64,000 nucleotides of DNA from an uncultured Caulobacterales bacterium (GTDB lineage: Bacteria; Pseudomonadota; Alphaproteobacteria; Caulobacterales; Maricaulaceae), in contig CALFVT010000002.1 in assembly GCA_937928165.1 (NCBI GenBank), positions 372,001 through 436,000 on the forward strand, written 5' to 3'. Positions 1 to 7,554 of this stretch are shown here, one piece after another (positions within the stretch are counted from its first letter, which is position 1; the number at the start of each line of letters is the position of its first letter). Position numbers and translations under genes: made by a program. The notes under the pieces are model-generated. The model searched no databases. It worked only from the letters and a program-made list of their open reading frames with translations, and was not told the origin of the DNA.

Positions 1-663
1 CAAGATTTCTTCCATATTGCCGCTTTGTCGCAATTAACGCTGATTAATGCGGAGCGCCAACCGATGATTGTTGTCGGTATTCGTACCCATAATCGCCGCA
101 GCGAGATAACGCCTGCGGCGACTGATCCGCGTTATAAAGACGGCGAATTTGCTAATTGGGGCGGATCAGATGATTTCAAGCGGCACATCCTAGGTGAGGT
201 CAAACCTTTTGTTGAGGCCCGTCATAAAACAGGCCGTAGCGCCATTATTGGCGAATCTCTGGCGGGTCTTTTTATCGCAGAGCTTTTTTTAAAGACGCCC
301 GAGAGTTTTGATGATTACATCTCTATAAGCCCAAGTCTTTGGTGGGATGATCAAAGACTTGCAAAAGATGCGGCGGAGCTATTAAGCCGTCATACATCAT
401 CCGGCAAACGCCTTTACCTGACAATGGCCGATGAAGGCGGAACCATGCGGCAAGGTTTGGATAAACTCATACAGGCTTTGTCTGTCCATGAAGATGCGGT
501 TGAGGTGAAGTTTGTGGATAGAGCCGAAACAGATACTCACGGGTCTATTTATCATCATGCAGCCCGTGATGCGCTTATTTGGCTCCACGGCATTCCCGCA
601 GAGCCCTATGGGGAAACACCTTGGTATTTCAAAATAGATGGGCAGCCGCCTGTGCCAAATTAA
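1..663 (+). CDS. Esterase of the alpha/beta-hydrolase fold (5' end outside window)
   Basis: The frame is open from base 1, so the N-terminus is missing; the first in-window start-like codon (TTG at 25) is probably not the true start. The remaining 220 codons look like a PF00756-type esterase (enterochelin/siderophore-esterase-like or S-formylglutathione-hydrolase-like). The nucleophile elbow is GESLAG, with Ser encoded at 256-258. A DTHGS segment near residue 180 can supply the catalytic His, and the SPSLWW segment after the elbow is typical of the family. The substrate cannot be told from the sequence. The next gene begins 166 bases downstream and is probably a separate unit. Confidence 0.75.
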   Translation, partial: QDFFHIAALSQLTLINAERQPMIVVGIRTHNRRSEITPAATDPRYKDGEFANWGGSDDFKRHILGEVKPFVEARHKTGRSAIIGESLAGLFIAELFLKTPESFDDYISISPSLWWDDQRLAKDAAELLSRHTSSGKRLYLTMADEGGTMRQGLDKLIQALSVHEDAVEVKFVDRAETDTHGSIYHHAARDALIWLHGIPAEPYGETPWYFKIDGQPPVPN

Positions 664-829
664 GGCCTTGCGGCGCGGCGTTTAGGCTGTTTAGGCCTAT
701 AGCCGGTCTTGCCGTTAATGGCCTGTATTTCGTGCCGCGTGCCTTATTTTAGGATATGATTGGCTAAAATAACGCAAATGTGTGTGAAATTACTTTTCAG
801 TTTATGATTTAAGCCTGTAGAGTTTCTTC

Positions 830-1771
830 ATGACTGTGATTATTGACCCAGCGAAATTTAAAGATCCGCGCGTGACCGCCAAAGGTGAACGCCGGGCCTC
901 TGTCTATTTTAAGACGCTCACCACGCTGTGGCTAAACTCAGGTAGTTTGTGTAATATTGAATGCGCGAATTGCTATATCAAAAGCAGCCCCACGGCGGAT
1001 CACTTTATCTATATCACGCCCGAAGATGTCGCGCCGTTTTTGGATGAAATTGACGAGATGGGCCAAGGGCCGATTGAAATTGGCGTCACCGGCGGGGAGC
1101 CTTATTTGAACCCCCACATGATGACCCTTAGCGAAATGGTGCTGTCCCGGGGCCATAGCCTACTTATGCTGACCAATGCCATGAAGCCGATGATGCGCCC
1201 GCGCGTGCAGGCGGGGCTTTTGGATCTACAAGCCCGTTATAAAGATAAACTTACTATGCGGGTGAGCCTTGATCACTTCTCCCAAAGTGAACATGACCGC
1301 GAGCGCGGTGCAGGGAGTTTTAACGTGGCCCTTAAAGGGCTTGATTGGCTCACGGCGCACGGCTTTACCACCCATATTGCGGGGCGGGCGATGTTTGCCG
1401 AATCGGAAACCGCGGCTCGCCAGGGCTATGGGGACTTAATTTCGGCTCAGAACTGGAAAATTGACGCGCAAAACCCGATGGAGCTTTTGCTCTTTCCGGA
1501 AATGGACGAAAGCGTCGATGTGCCTGAGATTACAACGGCCTGCTGGGGCATACTTGATGTGCATCCCGATAGCATGATGTGCGCCAGCTCTCGTATGGTG
1601 GTGAAGCGCAAAGGCGAGAGCCGCGCTGCCGTGCTGGCCTGTACGCTATTATGGGATGATGCCCAATTTGAAATGGGGAAAACCCTTAAAGATTCTTTGC
1701 GTCCTGTGGCGCTTAATCATCCCCATTGTTCGCGCTTTTGCGTGCTCGGCGGCGCAAGCTGCTCCGCTTAG
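830..1771 (+). CDS. Radical SAM protein, paired with an ArsM-like methyltransferase
   Basis: A 313-residue radical SAM enzyme. Cys41, Cys45 and Cys48 form the CX3CX2C motif (CNIECANC) that binds the 4Fe-4S cluster and S-adenosylmethionine. GVTGGEPYLNP further on is the usual GGE SAM-binding element. The C-terminal half has more cysteines (ACWGI, MMCAS, and the tail HCSRFCVLGGASC), suggesting a SPASM-like auxiliary cluster. It lies 33 bases upstream of an arsenite-methyltransferase-like gene on the same strand, so the two probably act together. The sequence does not look like the arsenosugar enzyme ArsS or like ArsL as I remember them. The substrate is unknown. Confidence 0.8.
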   Translation: MTVIIDPAKFKDPRVTAKGERRASVYFKTLTTLWLNSGSLCNIECANCYIKSSPTADHFIYITPEDVAPFLDEIDEMGQGPIEIGVTGGEPYLNPHMMTLSEMVLSRGHSLLMLTNAMKPMMRPRVQAGLLDLQARYKDKLTMRVSLDHFSQSEHDRERGAGSFNVALKGLDWLTAHGFTTHIAGRAMFAESETAARQGYGDLISAQNWKIDAQNPMELLLFPEMDESVDVPEITTACWGILDVHPDSMMCASSRMVVKRKGESRAAVLACTLLWDDAQFEMGKTLKDSLRPVALNHPHCSRFCVLGGASCSA

Positions 1772-1804
1772 TTATTTAACCTTGATCTATCAAAGAGGCC
1801 CTTC

Positions 1805-2860
1805 ATGAACCATGATGTCGTCAAAGAATATTACGGCGAGACGCTGCAAAGCTCGTCTGACCTTAAAACCGATGCTTGCGTGACCAATGGCTTGCCGCCG
1901 CTTTATGTGCGCCGAGCTATGTCCGGCATACATGAAGAGGTCGCGAGCCGTTATTATGGCTGCGGCCTTGTCATTCCGGCGGCCCTGGACGGGCTTAAAG
2001 TGCTTGATCTGGGCTGCGGCGCAGGGCGTGATGTCTATGCTCTCGCCAAGCTTGTCGGCCCGAATGGCCATGTCACCGGTGTTGATATGACCGATGAGCA
2101 ATTAGCCGTAGCCCGTAAATATCAAGACTGGCACGCGAAAGAAGCGGGCTATGACGCGCCTAATACGCGCTTCCTTCAGGGCTATTTGGAAAAACTCGAT
2201 GAGCTAGATTTGGAGCCCGGTAGTTTTGATCTGATTATTTCAAATTGTGTGATTAATCTGTGCACCGATAAACCCGCCGTGTTTCGCGCCGCCTACAAGC
2301 TGTTGAAGCCGGGCGGAGAGATTTATTTCTCTGATGTTTACGCCGACCGCCGCATGCCCGAAAGCCTTGTGAATGATCCTGTGCTTTATGGGGAGTGCCT
2401 ATCGGGTGCGCTTTACTGGAATGATTATAACGCCATTGTCAAAGCCGCTGGTTTTACTGATCCGCGCGTAGCCGAGCATCGCCGCCTTGCAATCCTAGAT
2501 CCGTTACAAGAAGAAAAACTCGGCGATATCCGCTTTGCCTCTGTGACGGCGCGGCTGATGAAGCTTGACCTTGATGTAGCCTGTGAAGATTACGGCCAAG
2601 CGGTGATTTATAAAGGCGGCATTGAAGGCATGGAGCAAAAATTTGAGCTCGACGTGGAGCATCATATCGAAGCGGGCCGTGTTTTCCCCGTCTGCGGTAA
2701 TACACTCGCCATGTTAAAACAAACCCGCTTTGCCCCTTATTTTGATGTGGTTGGCGATGGCAGCACTCATTACGGCGTCTTCCCCGGCTGCGCCGCCCCG
2801 GATGTGTTTGCCGATGAAATCGCTATTGGCAATGCTGCGCCTGTCGGCGGATGTTGTTAG
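1805..2860 (+). CDS. ArsM-like SAM-dependent methyltransferase
   Basis: A 351-residue class I methyltransferase. VLDLGCGAGRD (about 66-76) is the SAM-binding motif I, and GVDMT follows as motif II. The cysteines fit arsenite methyltransferases: Cys25 in a KTDAC segment, Cys148 in ISNCVINL and Cys199 in GECLSGAL, matching the three conserved Cys regions known from ArsM. A C-terminal extension of about 80 residues ends in Gly-Gly-Cys-Cys, a possible extra metal(loid)-binding tail. An AAAGAGG ribosome site precedes the ATG. Co-transcription with the upstream radical SAM gene is likely. Arsenic as the substrate is inferred from the cysteine pattern; no arsR, arsB or arsC is nearby. Confidence 0.75.
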   Translation: MNHDVVKEYYGETLQSSSDLKTDACVTNGLPPLYVRRAMSGIHEEVASRYYGCGLVIPAALDGLKVLDLGCGAGRDVYALAKLVGPNGHVTGVDMTDEQLAVARKYQDWHAKEAGYDAPNTRFLQGYLEKLDELDLEPGSFDLIISNCVINLCTDKPAVFRAAYKLLKPGGEIYFSDVYADRRMPESLVNDPVLYGECLSGALYWNDYNAIVKAAGFTDPRVAEHRRLAILDPLQEEKLGDIRFASVTARLMKLDLDVACEDYGQAVIYKGGIEGMEQKFELDVEHHIEAGRVFPVCGNTLAMLKQTRFAPYFDVVGDGSTHYGVFPGCAAPDVFADEIAIGNAAPVGGCC

Positions 2861-2890
2861 GGGTATAAGTTTTATTGAATCCATGAAAAA

Positions 2891-2918
2891 ACCGCGCCCC
2901 TTTTTGAAGAAGCGCGGT
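2891..2918 (+). terminator. Rho-independent-like terminator after the methyltransferase gene
   Basis: A perfect 7-bp stem (ACCGCGC pairing with GCGCGGT) lies 30 bases after the stop codon of the methyltransferase gene. A T-tract is present only inside the loop and weakly after the stem (TAACTTTTG). A second short dyad, AGGGCC/GGCCCT, follows at about 2935-2952 and may serve the convergent gene. Confidence 0.6.
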
Positions 2919-2959
2919 CATAACTTTTGAACATAGGGCCTTAAGGGGCCCTTATGTCA

Positions 2960-3496
2960 TTAACCTGTTGTGACGACTGGGAAATCAATCTCTGTCTGGG
3001 CGACATGATTGATGTAATTCGTGAAGATATTGGCGGCCACATTGGCTGTGATCTCGGCAATGTCCCCGTCATTATATCCGGCTTCGCGCACAGCCGCGAG
3101 ATCTGCATCACTCACAAGGCCCTTCTTATCAACCATAGCATTGGCAAAAGTCAGTAGGGCCGTTAGTTTAGGATCAGCAGATTGCCCTTTAAGGCGAAGG
3201 TCAATCTCGGATTGCTCAACCTTTAAAGATTGCGAAATGGCGCTATGGGCGGAGGCGCAATAATCGCATGTATTGGCGCTGGCTACAGTCAGGGCAATGG
3301 CTTCGCGGGTTTTGGCGTCAAGATTGCCCTTGGATAGAGCTTGGCCCATGCCGAGAAAGACATCAAGTACGGCAGGTTGATTGGCCATAACTTTGGTGAG
3401 GTTTGGAACAGTGCCCATGCCGGCTTTAACGGCGCCGAGAAGCTCGGCGGCGCGGCCTGTGGCGGTTTCAGGATTAACGAGGTTTAAACGTGACAT
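2960..3496 (-). CDS. Carboxymuconolactone decarboxylase / AhpD-like alkylhydroperoxidase
   Basis: A 178-residue all-helical protein of the CMD/AhpD superfamily. The catalytic signature CDYCASAH (Cys77, Cys80, His84) is the CxxCxxxH motif of AhpD-like peroxidase-related proteins. Members reduce peroxides or act on cyclic and electrophilic compounds. GAAAGGACA sits just before the ATG. It is the second gene of a unit that starts with the DUF417 gene at 4058 and is divergent from a TetR gene, so it is probably induced by the ligand of that regulator. The exact substrate is unknown. Confidence 0.85.
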   Translation of the reverse strand: MSRLNLVNPETATGRAAELLGAVKAGMGTVPNLTKVMANQPAVLDVFLGMGQALSKGNLDAKTREAIALTVASANTCDYCASAHSAISQSLKVEQSEIDLRLKGQSADPKLTALLTFANAMVDKKGLVSDADLAAVREAGYNDGDIAEITANVAANIFTNYINHVAQTEIDFPVVTTG

Positions 3497-3536
3497 AAAA
3501 TGTCCTTTCTTAGGTGTTAAGCGTATTATGGATTAA

Positions 3537-4058
3537 TTAAGCCGTCCGCGCGAGACGCTTTAGGGCGTCCCCTGCAAGGAAAATGGCGCTGGCGAGTAGG
3601 ACAATATCTTTGAGTAAAAACTGACCTGGTACGACGGAGAGTGCAGGAAAACCGCCTAAAGAGGCTTCCCATCCCGGGGCTGTAAACAATAGGCTGGTTG
3701 TAACAAAAAATATTATTGCTGCGAGTAAAGACCCGATTAAGGCGAGTTTTGGAAGTTTAAATCCGGCCACAATTAAAAGGGCTGTTATAATCTCTGTCGC
3801 GCCAATAAAATTAGATGCGCCTTGAAGGCTGGTAAGGTTGTAAAGCCAAGATGTCAGCGGGTTTGAGGCAACAAGCCCCTCAATCGCGCTGGCTTCATAA
3901 GCGGTGAATTTCATCGCCCCGATCCAAGCTAAGACTGTGGCCGTTGTAAACCGAAGGCCATGGGTGCTAAGACGAGTTATTTTATTGCCAAGGGCGTCAA
4001 TCTTTTCTGCGGATTGTCCAAAGACAGTTTGTGTTGATAGCGTGTTATCTGTGCTCAC
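3537..4058 (-). CDS. DUF417 (YkgB/RclC-type) inner-membrane protein
   Basis: A 173-residue protein with about four membrane helices, resembling the DUF417 family whose best-known member is RclC/YkgB of the E. coli reactive-chlorine response. WIGAMKFTAYEASAI is characteristic of the family, followed by SNPLTSWLY. The start is GTG at 4058, preceded by AAGGAA. It lies upstream of the AhpD-like gene with a 40-base gap and is transcribed away from the TetR gene. A palindromic operator at 4077-4092 lies only 18 bases before the start codon. A role in oxidant or electrophile defence is inferred from family and context. Confidence 0.85.
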   Translation of the reverse strand: MSTDNTLSTQTVFGQSAEKIDALGNKITRLSTHGLRFTTATVLAWIGAMKFTAYEASAIEGLVASNPLTSWLYNLTSLQGASNFIGATEIITALLIVAGFKLPKLALIGSLLAAIIFFVTTSLLFTAPGWEASLGGFPALSVVPGQFLLKDIVLLASAIFLAGDALKRLARTA

Positions 4059-4076
4059 GATCTTGTTCCTTGATTT

Positions 4077-4092
4077 TAGACCATTTGGTCTA
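4077..4092. promoter_or_regulatory. TetR-family operator, site 1
   Basis: TAGACCATTTGGTCTA has 7-bp arms (TAGACCA/TGGTCTA) around a 2-base centre. It sits in the promoter region between the DUF417 gene and the divergent tetR gene. The shape resembles the TAGACC-N-GGTCTA boxes known for NemR-type TetR regulators. Binding by the adjacent regulator is inferred. Confidence 0.75.
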
Positions 4093-4151
4093 TAATTGGG
4101 TATAAAAATAGCAGCACTTTTGCTGCGATGACACGGATATAGGTAATAGGA

Positions 4152-4161
4152 ACCAATTGGT
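4152..4161. promoter_or_regulatory. TetR-family operator, site 2
   Basis: ACCAATTGGT is a perfect 10-bp palindrome ending 5 bases before the tetR start codon. It shares the ACCA/TGGT half-sites of the operator at 4077-4092, so it may be an autoregulatory site of the same repressor. Confidence 0.55.
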
Positions 4162-4166
4162 CAAGA

Positions 4167-4805
4167 ATGATGGTATCACGAAAGCGTGACTTAAAAAATA
4201 GACTTCAATCTGCGGGACGGCCCCGCGAATTTGACGAATCTGAGGTGCTAGATAAGGTGATGACACTATTTTGGCAGCAGGGCTATGAGGGCACGAGCCT
4301 GCAAAATATTTTATCCGCCAGCGGCCTTACAAAAGGGAGTGTTTATAAAGCCTTTGGCAGTAAGCATAATCTTTATATAAAATCTTTAGAACGTTATGAG
4401 GCGCTGCATGTTGATAGGGCCGTGGCCGCGCTTATCGGGGAGGGCGCGCCGTTAATGCGGCTTGATGATTTTTTATCTGTGCCTATTCTGGGTACAAAGG
4501 CTGCGGGCGGCGTAGATGGCTGTTTTTTATGTAATGCTTCGGCGGACCGGGCCTGTATGGACGCCGAGGCCCGTGCCCTTGTGCAAAGAGGTTATGAAAA
4601 AATGAGCCGCGCCTTAGAGGCCGTGATCTCGCAGATTCGAATGGACTGGCCGCCAGAAAAAGTTAACCAAAGCGCGCAAATGATGCTCTCGGTTTACTCC
4701 GGCCTGCAAATCATGTCCCGCGCGGGACAAAGCCGCGAGCAGCTTCAAAGCGCCAAAAATGCCGCTATGGCGGCAATGGGGCGAGGGGGTATTGGATTTA
4801 TTTAA
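4167..4805 (+). CDS. TetR/AcrR-family transcriptional regulator
   Basis: A 212-residue TetR-type repressor. The N-terminal helix-turn-helix spans about residues 20-66 (FDESEVLDKVMTLFWQQGYEG, then SGLTKGSVYKAFGSK). The C-terminal half is the ligand-binding part and carries a CFLCN pair and further Cys residues (RACMDA), which could sense electrophiles as NemR does. ATG at 4167 is followed directly by a second in-frame ATG at 4170. The gene is divergent from the DUF417/AhpD-like pair, and the two dyads between them make this the likely local regulator. It converges on bfr, with 18 bases between the stop codons. Confidence 0.9.
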   Translation: MMVSRKRDLKNRLQSAGRPREFDESEVLDKVMTLFWQQGYEGTSLQNILSASGLTKGSVYKAFGSKHNLYIKSLERYEALHVDRAVAALIGEGAPLMRLDDFLSVPILGTKAAGGVDGCFLCNASADRACMDAEARALVQRGYEKMSRALEAVISQIRMDWPPEKVNQSAQMMLSVYSGLQIMSRAGQSREQLQSAKNAAMAAMGRGGIGFI

Positions 4806-4823
4806 CAAAACGACGCGCTTACC

Positions 4824-5312
4824 CTAACCCGCACCTTCCGTGACAGGGGCGCTTTGGAGCTGAATATAGTTTTGGATGCCCATTTGCCGAATGAGGTCAA
4901 ATTGGGTTTCGAGGTAATCCACATGGCCTTCTTCATCGGTGAGGATGGATTGGAACAAATCGCGGCTGACGTAATCGCGCACGCTTTCGCAATATTCTAC
5001 GGCATCCCTATACATGGGCACGGCTTCTTCCTCGAGGAGCATATCGCATTTTAAAATTTCTTCGACCGTCTCGCCGATATGAAGCTTGCCGAGGTCTTGG
5101 AGATTTGGTAGGCCGCCGAGAAATAAAATCCGTTCGATAATTTTATCGGCATGCTGCATTTCTTCAATGCTCTCATCATATTCTTTTTTCGCGAGTTTGC
5201 TCACGCCCCAATCGCCGAGCATGCGCGAGTGAAGGAAATATTGATTAATCGCCGTCAACTCTGCCTTTAGGGCTTTATTCAAATGCTCTATAACTTTTTT
5301 ATCACCTCTCAT
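4824..5312 (-). CDS. bfr: Bacterioferritin
   Basis: A 162-residue bacterioferritin, the 24-mer iron store that oxidises Fe(II) and holds haem between subunits. All six ferroxidase ligands fall at the canonical positions: Glu18, Glu51, His54, Glu94, Glu127 and His130. The haem ligand Met52 is also present (EEMQH). The upstream gap of 186 bases contains an AT-rich box that also occurs twice before the Bfd gene, indicating joint iron control. bfd lies upstream on the same strand with its own promoter region. Confidence 0.97.
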   Translation of the reverse strand: MRGDKKVIEHLNKALKAELTAINQYFLHSRMLGDWGVSKLAKKEYDESIEEMQHADKIIERILFLGGLPNLQDLGKLHIGETVEEILKCDMLLEEEAVPMYRDAVEYCESVRDYVSRDLFQSILTDEEGHVDYLETQFDLIRQMGIQNYIQLQSAPVTEGAG

Positions 5313-5424
5313 GGGGGCTCCATTTCATGCTGATTTCTAACCTACGTAAATTGGAGGCGAAGGCGCTTTGGGTCAATATGTTATGAGGCAAAAACCTTGA
5401 GAATAAGCGATTATCTTCGCAAGC

Positions 5425-5438
5425 AATAATCATTCGCA
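5425..5438 (-). promoter_or_regulatory. Putative iron-responsive box upstream of bfr
   Basis: The minus strand reads TGCGAATGATTATT, which shares TGCGAATGATT with the box at 5734-5750 before bfd. It lies about 115 bases upstream of the bfr start. It could be a Fur, Irr or RirA-type site; which regulator binds cannot be told. Confidence 0.5.
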
Positions 5439-5498
5439 GCCCTAGTTAAGACTGCGTATCATGACGGGTGAGAGTGGTTATTAATTGCGAAAAATTCG

Positions 5499-5693
5499 CT
5501 ATTCAGCGGCGGCGAGTCCAGGGCGCGATTCGGCTTTTAAAAGATCAAGGCGGCTTTGGATCGAATCTTTACACGCACCGCAATTAAATGTGCAACCGTT
5601 AAAGGCCTGAACATCTTGTGCCGTTTTCGCGCCGCGCTGCTGGGCGGCATCGACTTTGGCTGTATTGATATTATTGCAAACACAATGGATCAT
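5499..5693 (-). CDS. bfd: Bacterioferritin-associated ferredoxin
   Basis: A 64-residue [2Fe-2S] protein that reduces bacterioferritin to release stored iron. Cys4, Cys6, Cys38 and Cys41 give CxC-x31-CxxC, the diagnostic Bfd spacing. I chose the ATG at 5693 (MIHCVC...) because the upstream in-frame extension is unrelated to Bfd and runs through the repeated promoter boxes. A short Ala/Pro-rich tail (SRPGLAAAE) follows the domain. It lies upstream of bfr on the same strand, as often seen for this pair. Confidence 0.93.
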   Translation of the reverse strand: MIHCVCNNINTAKVDAAQQRGAKTAQDVQAFNGCTFNCGACKDSIQSRLDLLKAESRPGLAAAE

Positions 5694-5711
5694 AGTGTTT
5701 ATATAGACTAG

Positions 5712-5750
5712 TTGCGAATGAATGTCAATAATCTTGCGAATGATTGTCAA
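5712..5750 (-). promoter_or_regulatory. Two direct iron-box-like repeats upstream of bfd
   Basis: TTGCGAATGAATGTCAA (5712-5728) and TTGCGAATGATTGTCAA (5734-5750) are 16/17 identical and start 22 bases apart, about two helical turns. Each is an imperfect dyad around AATGATT. They sit directly upstream of the bfd start and in the shared region with panE. Together with the bfr box they suggest cooperative binding of an iron-sensing repressor. Confidence 0.6.
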
Positions 5751-5825
5751 AACTAATTGCAGTATAAAATATAGGGTTTCAAGCACCATATCTAAGCCTT
5801 CGAGTCTATGTTAAACGGAGTAATG

Positions 5826-6884
5826 ATGCAGATAAGGCCGCATATTTTAATCTTTGGCGCCGGAGCCGTGGGCGGCTATATGGGTGGCCGCCTCATACAG
5901 GGGATGCATCATGCGATAAGGGATGATAGTGCCGCCCCGCCTGCGCATATCGCCCTCTTGGGGCGCGCGCGAATGAAAACGGTTTTGCAAAGTAGCGGCC
6001 TTAGGCTCACCCACTACAATGCGCCGCCTGTCCAAATCCCGCCAAGCCAGATTGACGTGTTTGACGATATTGCGGCTTGCCCCGCGCCGGATGTGATCTG
6101 TCTGTGTGTAAAATCCCAAGACACGCAGCTGGCTGCTGAGCAGATTAAACAAACCGGGTGGGACGTCCCCATTATATCGTGGCAAAACGGGGTTGGGAAT
6201 GTGGACGTGCTGCGAAGGGTTTTACCAGATAGTGAAGTTATTCCGGCTATGGTACCGTTTAATATCACTTCGCCACAGCCCGGGCAATTTCACTGCGGCA
6301 CAGGCGGGGCGCTGCATATGGGCCGGTCAGACCACCCGCATGTGAAGCGCTTTCGCGCCATGATGGAGGCCGCCGGAGAACCCGTAATGGCCGTGCAAGA
6401 TATTGAAAATTACCAATGGGGGAAATTAGTGATTAATCTGAATAACGCTCTGAATACCTTAATGGGCGGGAGCCTACGGGCGGGCTTTATGGATCGTCAC
6501 TACCGACACGCCTTAGCTTTGAGCTGGGAAGAAGCGCTTGGGATTGTGACCACAAGCGGCGCTGCGCCTAAGTTTTTCAATGGTATGGAACCGCAAAAAT
6601 TTATGGGGCTTTTAAGATGGCCAACATTTATCTTCGCGCCCATATTCTCGCGCATCATTAAAATGGACGCCGCCGCCCGCTCCTCAATGCTCGATGATCT
6701 GGAGGCGGGTAAACAAAGCGAAATTGATTTCCTACAAGGCGCTATCATAAAGCTCGCCGCGAAAAACGGCCAAACGGCCTCGATTAATGAGGCGCTCTAT
6801 GGGGCGGTGAGGGCGGCGTTTGAGGCAGGGGAAAGCCCGAAATTGGCGGGTAGGGAGGTTTGGGGGGTGGTGGAGGAAGGATGA
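5826..6884 (+). CDS. panE: Ketopantoate reductase family protein (PanE/ApbA)
   Basis: About 352 residues. The N-terminal Rossmann motif GAGAVGG (11-17) binds NADPH, and the WGKLVINLNNALNTL segment carries the conserved catalytic Lys and Asn of ketopantoate reductases. The enzyme reduces 2-dehydropantoate to pantoate for coenzyme A synthesis. Three in-frame ATGs compete (5808, 5823, 5826); I chose 5826 because ACGGAG ends 5 bases before it. Its stop overlaps the start of the NADAR gene (ATGA), indicating translational coupling. Some PanE-like paralogues act on other 2-keto acids, so the pathway is likely but not certain. Confidence 0.85.
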   Translation: MQIRPHILIFGAGAVGGYMGGRLIQGMHHAIRDDSAAPPAHIALLGRARMKTVLQSSGLRLTHYNAPPVQIPPSQIDVFDDIAACPAPDVICLCVKSQDTQLAAEQIKQTGWDVPIISWQNGVGNVDVLRRVLPDSEVIPAMVPFNITSPQPGQFHCGTGGALHMGRSDHPHVKRFRAMMEAAGEPVMAVQDIENYQWGKLVINLNNALNTLMGGSLRAGFMDRHYRHALALSWEEALGIVTTSGAAPKFFNGMEPQKFMGLLRWPTFIFAPIFSRIIKMDAAARSSMLDDLEAGKQSEIDFLQGAIIKLAAKNGQTASINEALYGAVRAAFEAGESPKLAGREVWGVVEEG

Positions 6885-7447
6885 GCAATAAGCAACTCAG
6901 TTATAAAACATATGATCGCCAATGGCTAACGGAGCTGTTTCAACGCGGAAAAATGCCGAAGGCTGTTTACTTTTGGGGACATAGAAGTAAGACGAAAAAC
7001 ACCGTCACTAAGTCTTGCTTAAGCCAATGGTGGCCAAGCAAATTCAAAGTTAATGGGCAAATATATGTCTCTGCTGAACATTGGATGATGGCTGAAAAAG
7101 CCCGCCTATTTGAAGCAGATGAGATATTAAGTAAAATTCTATCTACCCGAAAACCTGGTGCGGCCAAAGCCTTTGGGCGGCAAATAAAACGCTTTGATCA
7201 GGCTGTTTGGGATGCTCACAAATATGATATTGTTGTTCGCGGTAGTTATCATAAGTTTAAACAAAATAGACCGTTAAGAGACTTTCTATTAACCACCCAT
7301 AAACGCGTGTTAGTCGAAGCAAGTCCCGTTGACCGTATTTGGGGGATTAGATTAGCAGAGGATAATCCGCATTGCAAAAACCCGCTGAAATGGAAAGGCG
7401 AAAACTGTCTTGGTTTTGCCTTAATGTCTGTGCGAGATATGTTATAA
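6881..7447 (+). CDS. NADAR-family (YbiA-like) N-glycosidase
   Basis: A 188-residue NADAR domain protein. Family signatures are WWPSKFKVNG, the SAEHWMMAEKARLF helix, and SPVDRIWGIRLAEDNP near the C-terminus. Known members cleave N-glycosidic bonds in ADP-ribose derivatives or in reactive riboflavin precursors. The start at 6881 follows a strong GGAGGAAGG and overlaps the panE stop codon as ATGA, so the two are co-translated. Codon use here looks more AT-rich than in panE, which may indicate a later arrival. Confidence 0.88.
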   Translation: MSNKQLSYKTYDRQWLTELFQRGKMPKAVYFWGHRSKTKNTVTKSCLSQWWPSKFKVNGQIYVSAEHWMMAEKARLFEADEILSKILSTRKPGAAKAFGRQIKRFDQAVWDAHKYDIVVRGSYHKFKQNRPLRDFLLTTHKRVLVEASPVDRIWGIRLAEDNPHCKNPLKWKGENCLGFALMSVRDML

Positions 7448-7554
7448 ACTTAGAAAGTTGATTGAGATTAAACTGTGCAATGCCACCATTACTTTATCTG
7501 CCCTTGAAAAGAGACGTGAGCAGTCTTAAATCTAACTTATATCTAGGAGGATAA

